Source of the DNA: Channallabes apus
Lineage: Eukaryota; Chordata; Actinopteri; Siluriformes; Clariidae
Reading direction: 5' to 3'
DNA: 64,000 bases
NCBI GenBank assembly: GCA_030522415.1
Contig: CM060118.1
Coordinates: 32,141,280-32,205,279 of the forward strand
Position numbers and translations under genes: made by a program. This document shows positions 12,330 to 24,480 of the stretch, piece after piece. Position 1 is the stretch's first letter. The number at the start of each line of letters is the position of its first letter. The notes under the pieces were generated by a model. That model searched no databases, had not been told where the DNA came from, and saw only the letters and a list, made by a program, of their open reading frames with translations.

Positions 12330-13135
12330 TGAAGAATGTTATCTAAGTTAAATTCCTGTTTATTTGTAAATTAAGTTCCTGCCTGACCCTATTTTTCCCA
12401 GTACTGCGTTCTCTGCAGTTTGTAGTGTTTACTGAATATGAAGAAATGAAGACTACACCACATAAGGAAAGATTTTCTACAAACAAACAAAAAAACTTTT
12501 CTGTCATGTCTATGTACATTGGTGTTCTTTGGTAATTCCTGTGTATAAAAATATAACATGTAAAAATAAAAATCTACAATAGCAGACACTCTGAGCAGAG
12601 TGATTTACATGGCCACATGTTGGCATAATACTCGGTAGAAGAGACTACAGTTTCTCATGGGAAGAACACCAGCACCAGATGGCAGTCATGGGTTCTGTTG
12701 ATCTTAAGTGACAAGAGAGGCCATGAGGAATGCAAGGCTTGCAGATTAATTATGCAATCAGTAAGGTTTTTTTTTTTTACTCTTCTGGCCAAAAGTTAAT
12801 CACTGTGAATCACTGTCTCAGCTGTTAGACTGTTATTTCCCTCACCACAGCCCTGAATGAGGAAACAGCTTTGGGAACAGAAAATTAGAAAAGAACACAA
12901 ACCATGTCTGGGAAAGCTCAACTTTTATAAATCCTGGTTCAGAAATACTTAAACAGTTTTTTTTACATGTTGTTTTCCTGTTCTGTGTTTCAAAGGCACT
13001 TATAACAATTTATAACATATCCCTTCTGAATGTTCATCCATCCATCTGATTGGTCAAAAGTTGATGATTAGCATTTTTTTTAGTCTAATATGCCTTAATA
13101 GTAATTTTGTCTGTAAATAAAATTTTTACTTATTA
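12330..13135. other. anonymous DNA
   Basis: No gene or recognised repeat. Confidence 0.45.
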
Positions 13136-13356
13136 CTAGTGGTTAGCACTTTGGCATCACACCACAGGGTTTGATTCCATCCCTGGGTTTGTGTTTGTGG
13201 AGCTTGCCCACAAACACATGCTCTCCCCATGCTTGGTGGGTTTCCCGCCACAGTCCAAAGACACCCAAATTAGGCTAATTGGCGTTCCCAACATTACATT
13301 GCATGTGGTGTGTGAATAAGCGTGTATGTGCCTGTGCCCTGCAATGGATTGGCAAG
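13136..13356 (+). mobile_element. degraded V-SINE
   Basis: The tRNA-like head AGTGGTTAGCACTTTGGC...GGTTTGATTCC precedes the conserved body (CCCCATGCTTGGTGGGTTTC, TTAGGCTAATTGGCGTTCCC). The 3' tail is missing after GCAATGGATTGGCA. Confidence 0.75.
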
Positions 13357-13359
13357 CAT

Positions 13360-14429
13360 CAAAGATTAAAGAAAGTATAATAAGTCAAGTAAGTAAACAT
13401 GCTGATAGCAACAACTAACTCACATGGACTTGAACAGCAGACACTCCATTTAATCAAAGACTACTGTAATAACAAACAGTAAACAAGTGCTGTTAAGTAA
13501 CGTATAAATGTTAATATAGTCAATCTTTCTCTAATAAGACATTTATGTGTTATTTATGCAACTAATCACATACAGTATGTTAGTAGTTTGTATCTGTCAG
13601 TAAGCTATCCATCATATGGACATTCGCGTTTCTACTATGAAAAGTTGTGTTTTGTTCACTTTAAGACTCAGGAGAAAAGAGCGGCTGGTGATTTAACAAC
13701 TCCTTTCATTTCTGCACCACTAACTTGCCAGGTGGCTATTCCACAACACTAAATGTAGCTATTAATGGTTGAAATTATTAATAATTATTATTACACAAAA
13801 ATTGTAATTGTAAAACAAAATAATTGGCAAAATGGTGCATGAGAGACATGCCTCAAATCAACTTTGAGTTGAAAGCATCACACCTCCCCATAGTGAACTA
13901 TTTTTATATAAAAGTGCAATTTGTGGTTTTGTTTCTCATGTAATATGTAATTGTAGCAATGTATTCATTCATGTATTTCAGGCTTATTATAAAACTGATA
14001 CGCTAAGGATTCTTTTTGACACTGTTAGGCCATTCAAATGCCATTTTCTGAGACTTGGGTGATCACTAGACCCTACTTACAGTATGTTAAAGGCCCTACT
14101 TTTGACAGCTAGTGCCAGAAGGTGGCTTACTACTGTTGCACTGTCCTGTCACAGAGAGAGACAACTGACCTCAGAACAGCATGTGGTGAACACATGGCCC
14201 TGGAAAAGGTCATGGTTTGCTGACCTCAAACCTGCTGCTTTGAGGCATGACAGGAAGCCGGTCAGTAGTGGAGCTATATTTGCATTTCATTCAAAAGTGG
14301 AAAATGTATCAGGAAAATCAGGTCAGCACCTGCCACCTGCCAACAGGCAGATTTACTGGAGTCGAAGCTTCTTACTGTGCAAACATTTCATTTAAACCCA
14401 GATCAGACACCATGAACACAAAGAACATT
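13360..14429. other. anonymous DNA
   Basis: No gene or repeat recognised. A 103-codon open frame at 14084-14395 lacks any familiar motif and is probably chance. Confidence 0.4.
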
Positions 14430-15902
14430 GCTTTCTTTCAACAATGACATGAACAGTTTGAAGATGTCTGGGCATTACAATTTTGTTGAGTTTTGTCCCA
14501 TTCTTGCCTGATATAGGTTTCCAGCTGCTGAAGAGTTCCTGGTCGTCTTTGACGTATTTTTCGTTTAATGATGCGTCAAATGTTCTCTGTAGGTGAAAGA
14601 TCTTGACTACAAGGAGGCCAACTGAGCACCCGGACTCTTATATAATACTCTGTATGTATAGTATATATACTCTGTATAAATGCAGATAATTTCCTGCTAT
14701 CTGTTTCACCCAGATGAGGATGGGTTCCCTGTTGAGTCTGGTTCCTCTCAAGGTTTCTTCCTATTACCGTCTCAGGGAGTTTTTCCTTGCCACTGTCGCC
14801 CTCGGGCTTGCTCACCAGGGAATATCTGAACATTTTGATTCATACACATTCACATTCCATACAAACTTAAATAATTCTTTTGATTGTGTAAAGCTGTTTT
14901 GAGACAATGTCAATTGTTAAAAGCGCTATACAAATAAAACTGAATTGAATTGAATTATTCTACGAAGTCATGCTGTTGTAATAGCTGCAGTTTGTGGTTT
15001 TGCATTGTCCCGCTGATATACAAAGGTAATTGATATACAATCGTCCCTTTATATACCTTTCAGTAATCATAGTGCCTTCCAAAACATGCTAACTCCCCAT
15101 ACCGTGCACCCCTCATACCATCACAGATGCTGGCTTTTAAACTGAACGCTGATACCATGCTGGAAAGTCTCTCTCCTCTTTAGCCCAGAGGACACAATGC
15201 CCATGATTTCCAGCAAGAATGTTGAATTTGGACTCGTTTGACCATAGAACACTTTTCCACTTACTGTAGCTTTGGCCGACAGGACATAACAACTCTTCTG
15301 GACCATGTTCACATATGGCTTTTTGCATGATAGAGCTTTATTTGGCATCTGCAGATGGAACCATTTAGTAATGTCAATGACACAATCATCCCGATGAGTG
15401 ATGCAGTGTTGTCTTGTCCCTTAGACACAGAGATTTATTCAGTTTTCCTGAATCTTTTGATTATGCTATGCACTGTAGATGGTGAAAAAAGCATTTGCAG
15501 TTTGACGTTTACTGTAGGAACGTTATTTTGAAAGTATTCCACTTTTTCACGCACTCTTTCACAGATTGCAGAGCCTCTGCCCATCTTTACTTCTGAGAGA
15601 CCTCTCTAAGACATCCCTTTTATAGCTAATCATGTTAGACACCTGATTTAAAATCTTTTCAAAATTTCTTGCTTTTTCAGCCTTTTGTTGGCCTCGTCCC
15701 AACTTTTTTAAAACCAGTAACAGGAATCAAATTTGAAATGAGCTCATTTAGTGGATCAAAGTGTCAAATTTCCTTGTTTAAACATTTATGTTCTCTTATG
15801 TTCTATTGTGAATAAAATATTGGCTCATGTGATTTGTAATTAGTTTTCATTTTATTCAAATGTAAAAAAAAAAATGTCCCAACTTTTGTGGAATTCGGGT
15901 TG
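14430..15902 (-). mobile_element. decayed Tc1-like transposon with nested LINE tail
   Basis: The right terminal repeat reads GTCCCAACTTTTGTGGAATT-CGGGTTG and abuts TA (15903-15904). Inside, minus-strand transposase pieces are readable: a VLSWPPCSQDLSPTENI region (14576-14640), QRDNAKPH-like residues near 15000, and [14 protein letters not shown] near 15137-15330. The left terminal repeat is gone. The catalytic D-D-E spacing is Tc1-like. Stops and frameshifts make it dead. Members of this family are common in fish. Confidence 0.8.
14640..14957 (+). mobile_element. 5'-truncated L2-like LINE 3' end
   Basis: It contains TTTCTTCCTATTACCGTCTC, AGGGAGTTTTTCCTTGCCAC, AGCGCTATACAAATAAA and ends in a (TTGAA)n tail, the usual form of fish L2-clade 3' ends. 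It splits the surrounding Tc1 transposase between the DLSPTENI block and the preceding aspartate region. Confidence 0.75.
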
Positions 15903-15904
15903 TA

Positions 15905-16186
15905 TATACAAACATATAAATGAATCTGTTCCAATGTGCTTACAACCCCTACAGCAGCAGTCAAGTGGATACTTGATAAGCTGGATAAGCTTTGTTCTGT
16001 CTAAATAGTAACAACTGCTTTAACAAGTGCTCATTCAAACAGATAAGCGCCGGATCAGTTTTTTTCTCTGTTTCAAGTGTAAACATATAATTTCACATCA
16101 AAGCACTGATAACCAAACAGTCCAGCCAAGAAGCTCTTTACCCATACGGGCACTTCTGTGTGAATAGTAACAAAACCTGTATAATA

Positions 16187-16230
<44 letters not shown>

Positions 16231-17150
16231 CCCGCTGCACTGTGTAAAACACCGAAATGCTGTCTGCTCTACAATTCACCGATAGCTTTGGCTCGAATCT
16301 ACTGTATGTTTGATTTTCACAGTCAGAGCCGGTTCTGGACGGTTGAAAAACCTATCTAAGACACAGCAGGAGAACCCTGCCGCTCTTTCAGTGATGCAAG
16401 GAAGCGTATGGAAGGGCATCTGTTTAATAATATGAATCATAAAGAGAAAGCAGTCAGACTTTCTGCCTAAAGCCAGTAATGAGCTGCCATATGATCCTCA
16501 TAATAGCATGTTACAGGTCATTTATTGCATTTAATGCATTTCAGTGTTACTGTCTGCTTTTCAAGGACAGACGTCTCAAATAACTAAAATAATGAACGGC
16601 TGGTTTCATTGCCATCTGATAAAAGTGATTCTTTGTCATTTATTGTAAAACTGTTAAGTGTTTTATTGTTCTGAGAGATACGAATTAAAATGTTCTAATT
16701 GTTCATCCTCATGGAGCTGTGTCCGACTCTTGGTTGCGTCAAAGGCCCGCATCCTCCATGCTTTCCTGTCCTGTTCCTCACCTATAGTCTCATGCCGGTG
16801 TCCGAGAGAGGTGAAAATCGGAACATCATCTGAGGCTGTCTGGTTAGGTACTTTCCCTCAGGTGATTAAAAATGTGCCTGTAGATTATAAAATATTTTAT
16901 ATTTCTCCATTTTGATGCCACTGACAATACCAAGTGAAGCCACAAGGGGAGGATAACTACCAGTATTTATGGCATGAACTGTGTGACCCACAGTGTAGAG
17001 TCTCTTTTCCTTCAGTGTGATTTCTTTTGATGGACTTTTATATAGTAATTCACTTGTATGAATTAATGGCACTTCTGCTAAGCCTATATGGAATATATTC
17101 AGTATCTCATATTCAGTCACCGGTCACTTTAACAGAAACCTATACACTTG
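15905..17150. other. anonymous DNA with one microsatellite
   Basis: Apart from the (TG)n tract at 16188-16229, no feature is recognised. Confidence 0.45.
16188..16229. repeat. (TG)n microsatellite
   Basis: A pure 42-bp TG run. Confidence 0.95.
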
Positions 17151-17158
17151 CACATCCT

Positions 17159-17349
17159 TCTCAAAAAATTAGCATATTGTGATAAAGTTCATTATTTTCT
17201 GTAATGTACTGATAAACATTAGACTTTCATATATTTTAGATTCATTACACACAACTGTAACAAGTAGTTCAAGCCTTTTATTGTTTTAATATTGATGATT
17301 GTGGCACACAACCCAAAATCCCTATCTCAAAAAATTAGCATATTCTGGG
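17159..17349. mobile_element. Tc1-like terminal fragment
   Basis: CTCAAAAAATTAGCATATT occurs at both ends of this 190-bp piece as a direct repeat (17159 and 17330). ATATTTTAGATTCATTACAC lies between. This is the direct-repeat-containing end of a known fish Tc1-like family; the rest is missing. Confidence 0.65.
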
Positions 17350-17393
17350 ATTTTCACACACAACAATTTCTAGACAAATTATTGTGGGGAAAA

Positions 17394-17394
<1 letters not shown>

Positions 17395-17448
<54 letters not shown>
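17395..17448. repeat. (TG)n microsatellite
   Basis: A pure 54-bp TG run. Confidence 0.95.
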
Positions 17449-17450
<2 letters not shown>

Positions 17451-17942
17451 GTGAAGTGAAGGCTGAAATTCTCTGTGAATGTAAGTGGTAGGAGGAGATT
17501 GACAAGCCTTTTCTGAGCTGCCAAAACGTCTGCAGTAACTCCAACAATCATCCTTTACAACCTCTGTAAAGAGAAAGGCGTCTTAGCGTGCACATCCACA
17601 CATCAAACCTTGCAGTAGATGAGTTACAACAGCAGAAGACCACTGAAGGTTTATTACATTTATAGAAAAGCTCTGCTTAAAACCTGACATATTCAAAAAA
17701 AGCATGACCTGTGCACCAAAACAACTCTTTATACTTGCCCGGGTGCTTTTTTTTCCCCCTCTTTCCTGTGCTAATTAAACTAATTAAAATGCATGTGTCT
17801 CTCATTCACCTAAGGCTGATTATATTGCATTGTCAACTGATGCAGACACTCAAAATTCAATTAGAGGAAGGTTAAAATAATTAGTAGATCTTAAAGGTGA
17901 CCTTGCAATATATATATATATTATATATAATATATATATATA

Positions 17943-19551
17943 CAGTGGTGTGAAAAACTATTTGCCCCCCTCCTGATTTCTTATTCCTTTGCATGTTTGT
18001 CACACAAAATGTTTCTGATCATCAAACACATTTAACTATTAGTCAAAGATAACACAAGTAAACACAAAATGCAGTTTTTAAATGAGGGGTTTTATTATTT
18101 AGGGAGATAAAAAATCCAAACCTACATGGCACCGTGTGAAAAAGTAATTGCCCCCTGAACCTAATAACTGGTTGGGCCACCCTTAGCTGCAATAACTGCA
18201 ATCAAGCGTTTGCGATAACTTGCAATGAGTCTTTTACAGCGCTCTGGAGGAATTTTGGCCCACTCATCTTTGCAGAATTATTGTAATTCAGCTTTATTTG
18301 AGGGTTTTCTAGCATGAACCGCCTTTTTACGGTCATGCCACAACATCTCAATAGGATTCAGGTCAGGACTTTGACTAGGCCACTCCAAAGTCTTCATTTT
18401 GTTTTTCTTCAGCCATTCAGAGGTGGATTTGCTGGTGTGTTTTGGGTCATTGTCCTGCTGCAGCACCCAAGATCGCTTCATCTTGAGTTGACGAACAGAT
18501 GGCCGGACATTCTCCTTCAGGATTTTTTGGTAGACAGTAGAATTCATGGTTCCATCTATCACAGCAAGCCTTCCAGGTCCTGAAGCAGCAAAACAACCAC
18601 AGACCATCACACTACCACCACCATATTTTACTGTTGGTATGATGTTCTTTTTCTGAAATGCTGTGTTACTTTTACGCCAGATGTAACGGGACACGCACCT
18701 TCCAAAAAGTTCAACTTTTGTCTCGTCGGTCCACAAGGTATTTTCCCAAAAGTCTTGGCAATCATTGAGATGTTTTTTAGCAAAATTGAGACGAGCCTTA
18801 ATGTTCTTTTTGCTTAAAAGTTGTTTGCGCCTTGGAAATCTGCCATGCAGGCCGTTTTTGCCCAGTCTCTTTCTTATGGTGGAGTCGTGAACACTGACCT
18901 TAATTGAGGCAAGTGAGGCCTGCAGTTCTTTAGATGTTGTCCTGGGGTCTTTTGTGGCCTCTCGGATGAGTTGTCTCTGCGCACTTGGGGTAATTTTGGT
19001 CGGCCGGCCACTCCTGGGAAGGTTCACCACTGTTCCATGTTTTTGCCATTTGTGGATAATGGCTCTCACTGTGGTTCGCTGGAGTCCCAAAGCTTTAGAA
19101 ATGGCTTTATAACCTTAAAAATCTCAATTACTTTTGTTCTCATTTGTTCCTGAATTTCTTTGGATCTTGGCATGATGTCTAGCTTTTGAGGTGCTTTTGG
19201 TCTACTTCTCTGTGTCAGGTAGCTCCTATTTAAGTGATTTCTTGATTGAAACAGGTGTGGCAGTAATCAGGCCTGGGGGTGACTACAGAAATTGAACTCA
19301 GGTGTGATAAACCACAGTTAAGTTATTTTTTAACAAGGGGGGCAATCACTTTTTCACACAGGGCCATGTAGATTTGGAGTTTTTTTCTCCCTTAATAACG
19401 TAAACCTTCATTTAAAAACTGCATTTTGTGTTCAATTATTTTATCTTTGACTAATACTTAACGGTTTTTGATGAGCAGAAACATTTAAGTGTGACAAACA
19501 TGCAAAAGAATAAGAAATCAGGAGGGGGGCAAATAGTTTTTCACACCACTG
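17943..19551 (-). mobile_element. full-length IR/DR Tc1-like transposon, copy 1
   Basis: It starts CAGTGGTGTGAAAAACTATT and ends with the inverse, flanked by TA on both sides. Each terminal repeat is about 220 bp and carries an outer and an inner direct repeat (GTGTGAAAAA-CTATTTGCCCC at the ends; GTGTGAAAAAGTAATTGCCCC at about 18133-18156 and inverted at 19337-19362). This is the IR/DR layout of Sleeping Beauty-type elements. It is 1609 bp and carries one broken transposase gene. A second copy lies at 22305-23914. Confidence 0.95.
18161..19173 (-). pseudogene. Tc1-like transposase, broken (copy 1)
   Basis: A DD34E transposase that in intact relatives cuts and pastes its element at TA sites. 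Visible here: paired helix-turn-helix N-terminus, a GRPTKITP linker, then catalytic Asp in LWTDETKVELFG, Asp in QQDNDPKHTS and Glu in SPDLNPIEMLWHD. The start ATG is at 19173. A 10-bp deletion near 19115 (relative to copy 2) shifts the frame inside the first helix-turn-helix, so the long frame begins only at 19090. A GAA-to-TAA type change gives a stop at 18278-18280, about 39 codons before the original stop near 18161. Two substitutions relative to copy 2 (Cys for Trp in VMVWGCF, Arg for Leu in WHDLKK) may also matter. Confidence 0.9.
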
Positions 19552-19587
19552 TATATATTGGCATATTTAGACATTGAGATGGGTCTC

Positions 19588-19590
<3 letters not shown>

Positions 19591-19618
<28 letters not shown>
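19591..19618. repeat. (TG)n microsatellite
   Basis: A 28-bp TG run shortly right of the transposon. Confidence 0.85.
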
Positions 19619-19624
<6 letters not shown>

Positions 19625-20011
19625 TCTATTTGTGTATAGGCTTAAACCACTTAAATTTTGCCCCTAATGTGATCTCTTTTAAGGCGATACCCTCCCCCAG
19701 CTTGTTGCTCAGGTCTGCTGTTCGATGATGGGGCGTGGCTCATCAGTAGCTTATTTACACAGATCAGACAGTACATATGAGGAGTGAAACAGAGGAAGTT
19801 TAATGTATGAAAAAAAATCATTATCTGTGGGGTATTACCTCTTGGGCATTAATAGACAGTTTTGGGGACCCGTGTTAACTTGTTAAAGAAATAGAAAAAT
19901 AGGGGACCTTTAAACAATGTACCCTGTTTTTCTTCTCTCCTCTATTGTCACTTTTCAGTAATGTTTTATATAATGCTTTCATCAAAGTTATTTGTTCTCT
20001 TATGAAAATCA

Positions 20012-20355
20012 TTCATTCATTCATTCATTCGTCTTCTATACCGCTTTATCCTGTATTTAGGGTCGCGGGGACCTGGAGCCTATCCCAGGGGACTCAGGGC
20101 ACGAGGCAGGGTACACCCTGGACAGCATGCCAATCCATCGCAGAGCACACACACATTCACACACTATGGTCAATTTAGGAACGCCAATTAGCCTAACCTG
20201 CATGTCTTTGGACTGTGGGAGGAAACCGGAGTACCCGGAGGAAACCCACCAAGCACGGGGAGAACATGCAAACTCCATGCACACAGAGACGGGAATCGAA
20301 CCCAGACCCTGGAGGTGCAAGGCGACAGTGCTAACCACTACACCACCGCGCCGCC
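20012..20355 (-). mobile_element. V-SINE, full length
   Basis: On the minus strand: a tRNA-like head (GGCGGCGCGGTGGTGTAGTG, GTTAGCACTGTCGCC, GGGTTCGATTCC), the conserved V-SINE body, then GGATAAAGCGGTATAGAAGA and a (TGAA)n tail. TATGAAAATCAT flanks it at 20001-20012 and 20356-20367, so the target duplication is intact. Confidence 0.92.
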
Positions 20356-20367
20356 TATGAAAATCAT

Positions 20368-22302
20368 AATTTACCCAAATAAATGAATGAATAATTGCTT
20401 AGGAGTGTTAGGAGTACACTAGGTCAGTCTGCTAACAGATTTTAATATTCTTTTAAGATGATTAAAAATAATTATACACAGTCTAGAGTACAGAATGCAG
20501 GATCATAGTTTAAAAAAAAAAAAAAAGGTCATTGAGCACATAAAAGATCTTAACTGTGTCTTTATTAGCTTATTATCATTGGTGCAAATTAAACACACTG
20601 TGTTGGCTCCAAAATGAATGCTACTCTTAAAATGGCTTCAGTGGCCCTTAATCATACCAGCAGGGATCACTGAATAGGAAGCTATTCATTAGCACTCATT
20701 ATACGGCACTTATTAGAGCCCATCAGCAATCAGCATTTTGCTTTGAGTTGGTCCTCATTTGGGCTAATGACAGTACTGCAGCTGTACAAGCAGCTGGTCA
20801 TAAACAATAACCACAGACAGGTCAATCAACCCCAATCAACTTTCCACACCGTTTAAAAGCCTTGTTCTAAGATCAGGAGGTACGACAATATAGTAACTAA
20901 ACTCCCTCCCTCCGTTTGATCCACTTTTCTCACAACAATACAGTAGGAAAATGATTTAAGCAACGGAAGATATGGCATGCATGCTCGGCAACTCATCAAC
21001 TCCTGGTCTTATTCTGACCTCCACTTTTCCACTCTTTATTTTAACCCTTCTTTCTTTCTTTTCACCTCCAAAGGAAAACTGAGATAAGTCGAGAAAAACG
21101 CTTGAGAGATATACGACTGATGTTTCAGCATACAGTTGTCGGCAGATGATAGCATCGGCATAAAAGTAGTGCTGGACTTCAAACTTCAAAGACTACACAC
21201 GTCAGATTTGACATAGTGCTACATTTCACCACCTCACTCACTCAGGCCCTGTGCAAGCAACTGATCAAGCACAGGCACACAAGGGTCACGGCGTAAGGAC
21301 AGCTTACCAAGGAAATACACTTGCCTTGCCAATGACGTACAGTATGCTGCTGGTATACTGTTTTTTCATGCTACCACCGGTCACCATACGGTATATGACT
21401 TAAAAATGATTGACACTTACTCCAAACTAACAAGGCTGACATCATAAGTTGAGCTTTTGAGCTTGTTTGCCTGGAGAAACAGATCAAAGCCTAGTACTGG
21501 TGTGAAGGATTGAATCTTTCTCTCTTTCTCTCTATCTATGGATAAAATGTTTGTGTTTTTAGCTCAGTATAAAATCAGAGCATTTCCACACATAGACAAT
21601 GCAATGAGACCAGGATATGGGCCTACACAGCTCTATTGATGGAAATAATTGCAGTGACGTTGCATAAGGTTGTTGAAACAATGCCACAGGAAATTAGCTC
21701 TATTATTAAAGCTCTATTATTAAAGAGTGTGACATTTTTTGCCAGGCAGTGTTTATATTAACAGAGAGAGAAAGAGAGTTTTACCACTGAATTTGGACTA
21801 ATTCTGGTCTAATTCCATCATATAACCATCAATGGACAACATACAGTATAACCCCCAGTCCCCAAGTCGCTTTATTACGATTACGCTATCCTGAAGCTAG
21901 AAATACACCCAAGTATTTTTAACTCCATGGTTTCATCGGCACCTTCTGTTGTCATAGTATTTCAGACACATCTGTCTTCACGTAGTGAATCCCCTTTCCT
22001 CTGTCCCATCTGCATGATTGATATGTCACGTCTTACAAGGTATGTTCAACCCCCCTTCACTTACCATAGATCAAGTGTCCAGTTATTAAAGGCCCTCATT
22101 TTCTTTTGGTGCCACAAAGTTCTTAGACATCTAGAAGAAATTAGAAGACGTATATGAACAAGACACTTCTCAACTGAGTTCACCCCAAATTAGTATATTT
22201 TTCCAAATATATTTGATATTTTTCATTTTCTCAGTCATCAAAGATTGCCAACGGCTACTAAGTGGGGAGGGGTCATTACAAAAAACATGTAAAAAATGTA
22301 CA
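20368..22302. other. anonymous DNA
   Basis: No gene or recognised element. Several open frames of 60-80 codons lack familiar motifs. Confidence 0.45.
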
Positions 22303-22304
22303 TA

Positions 22305-23914
22305 CAGTGGTGTGAAAAACTATTTGCCCCCCTCCTGATTTCTTATTCTTTTACATGTTTATCACACAAAATGTTTCTGATCATCAAACACATTTAACTA
22401 TTAGTCAAAGATAACACAAGTAAACACAAAATGCAGTTTTTAAATGAGGGGTTTTATTATTTAGGGAGAAAAAAAATCCAAACCTACATGGCCCTGTGTG
22501 AAAAAGTAATTGCCCCCTGAACCTAATAACTGGTTGGGCCACCCTTAGCAGCAATAACTGCAATCAAGCGTTTCGATAACTTGCAACGAGTCATTTACAG
22601 CGCTCTGGAGGAATTTTGGCCCACTCATATTCTTGTAATTCAGCTTTATTTGAGGGTTTTCTAGCATGAACCGCCTTTTTAAGGTCATGCCACAACATCT
22701 CAATAGGATTCAGGTCAGGACTTTGACTAGGCCACTCCAAAGTCTTCATTTTGTTTTTCTTCAGCCATTCAGAGGTGGATTTGCTGGTGTGTTTTGGGTC
22801 ATTGTCCTGCTGCAACACCCAAGATCGCTTCAGCTTGAGTTGACGAACAGATGGCCGGACATTCTCCTTCAGGATTTTTTGGTAGACAGTAGAATTCATG
22901 GTTCCATCTATCACAGCAAGCCTTCCAGGTCCTGAAGCAGCAAAACAACCCCAGACCATCACACTACCACCACCATATTTTACTGTTGGTATGATGTTCT
23001 TTTTCTGAAATGCTGTGTTACTTTTACGCCAGATGTAACGGGACACACACCTTCCAAAAAGTTCAACTTTTGTCTCGTCGGTCCACAAGGTATTTTCCCA
23101 AAAGTCTTGGCAATCATTGAGATGTTTTTAAGCAAAATTGAGACGAGCCTTAATGTTCTTTTTGCTTAAAAGTGGTTTGCACCTTGGAAATCTGCCATGC
23201 AGGCCATTTTTGCCCAGTCTCTTTCTTATGGTGGAGTCGTGAACACTGACCTTAATTGAGGCAAGTGAGGCCTGCAGTTCTTTAGATGTTGTCCTGGGGT
23301 CTTTTGTGGCCTCTCGGATGAGTTGTATCTGCACTCTTGGGGTAATTTTGGTCGGCCGCCACTCCTGGGAAGGTTCACCACTGTTCCATGTTTTTGCCAT
23401 TTGTGGATAATGGCTCTCACTGTGGTTCGCTGGAGTCCCAAAGCTTTAGAAATGGCTTTATAACCTTTACCAGACTTATAGATCTCAATTACTTTTGTTC
23501 TCATTTGTTCCTGAATTTCTTTGGATCTTGGCATGATGTCTAGCTTTTGAGGTGCTTTTGGTCTACTTCTCTGTGTCAGGTAGCTCCTATTTAAGTGATT
23601 TCTTGATTGAAACAGGTGTGGCAGTAATCAGGCCTGTGGGTGACTACAGAAATTGAACTCAGGTGTGATAAACCACAGTTAAGTAATTTTTTAACAAGGG
23701 GGGCAATCACTTTTTCACACAGGGCCATGTAGATTTGGCGTTTTTTTTCCTCCCTTAATAACGTAAACCTTCATTTAAAAACTGCATTTTGTGTTCAATT
23801 ATGTTATCTTTGACTAATAGTTAACGGTTTTTGATGAGCAGAAACATTTATGTGTGACAAACATGCAAAAGAATAAGAAATCAGGAAGGGGGCAAATAGT
23901 TTTTCACACCACTG
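22305..23914 (-). mobile_element. full-length IR/DR Tc1-like transposon, copy 2
   Basis: Same family and orientation as copy 1, 1610 bp, TA on both sides (22303-22304, 23915-23916), same outer and inner direct repeats in each terminal repeat. The copies are only a few percent different by eye. Confidence 0.95.
22523..23534 (-). pseudogene. Tc1-like transposase, broken (copy 2)
   Basis: The start (MPRSKEIQEQM) at 23534 and the full DNA-binding region are intact here, unlike copy 1. A 1-base deletion near 23357 shifts the frame in the GRP linker. A stop codon interrupts the frame just upstream of the KHLNDCQDFW segment (about 23128). The catalytic DD34E core (WTDETK, QQDNDPKH, DLNPIEM) is readable at 22591-23088. 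A further stop follows PPERCK, plus a small deletion just after LQE. The lesions differ from those in copy 1. Confidence 0.9.
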
Positions 23915-24053
23915 TAAATGGAAGTACGTATGATCAATACCAACGTTGTTTGACAGTTTCTCTTTCAGTCTTTAACTCCGCCATAAGCCTGCTAGATATA
24001 CATTGTAATATTTAATTCAACCGCCTTTAGGTGCCTTCAGCTTTGAGAACCAA

Positions 24054-24480
24054 TTCATAAAGGAATTCTGTAATGGAATATGCCATCAGTGAAGAAAAAC
24101 CATTGATGTGTCACCCTGGTCATTCAGTACATTCAGGTCATCATCTAATTTAGTTTTATTGCCATATAAGGTTGGTGAGCCCAGATCTAAACAAATGAAG
24201 CAAGTCCAGATCACTTACAGTAATGCGCTTCCCTTCTCACCCTGACGTGCCTGGAATAGGGACTCATCAGAACACGAGGTTTTTTTCCATTGCTCCAGAG
24301 TCGAATTATTATTCTGCTTAGCATACTGAAGCCTTTGTTCTGATTAGTCTCATTAACAAGTAGTTTTCTTGTAGCCACATAGCTATTTAGTCCCAATTAT
24401 GTGAATTCTCATTGCTTGGGTCCTGCAGGTCCAGAGTTGGGATCCACTGGGGTGGATTCATGGTCCCAAACCTAGTGTGA
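24054..24480 (-). mobile_element. Tc1-like remnant
   Basis: Minus-strand scraps of a Tc1-type transposase linker and first catalytic region (CCATTGCTCCAGAGTCGAAT, TCTGATTAGTCTCATTAACA, CTATTTAGTCCCAATTATGT). A related, longer remnant is at 46540-47140. No terminal repeats were found. Confidence 0.55.

Noticed and set aside
14084..14395. 103-codon open frame
   Set aside because: No recognisable motif and no supporting splice or promoter signals; adjoins a decayed transposon.
16073..16279. open frames through TG tracts (also 17335-17551)
   Set aside because: Their length depends on (TG)n translated as THTHTH; no coding support.
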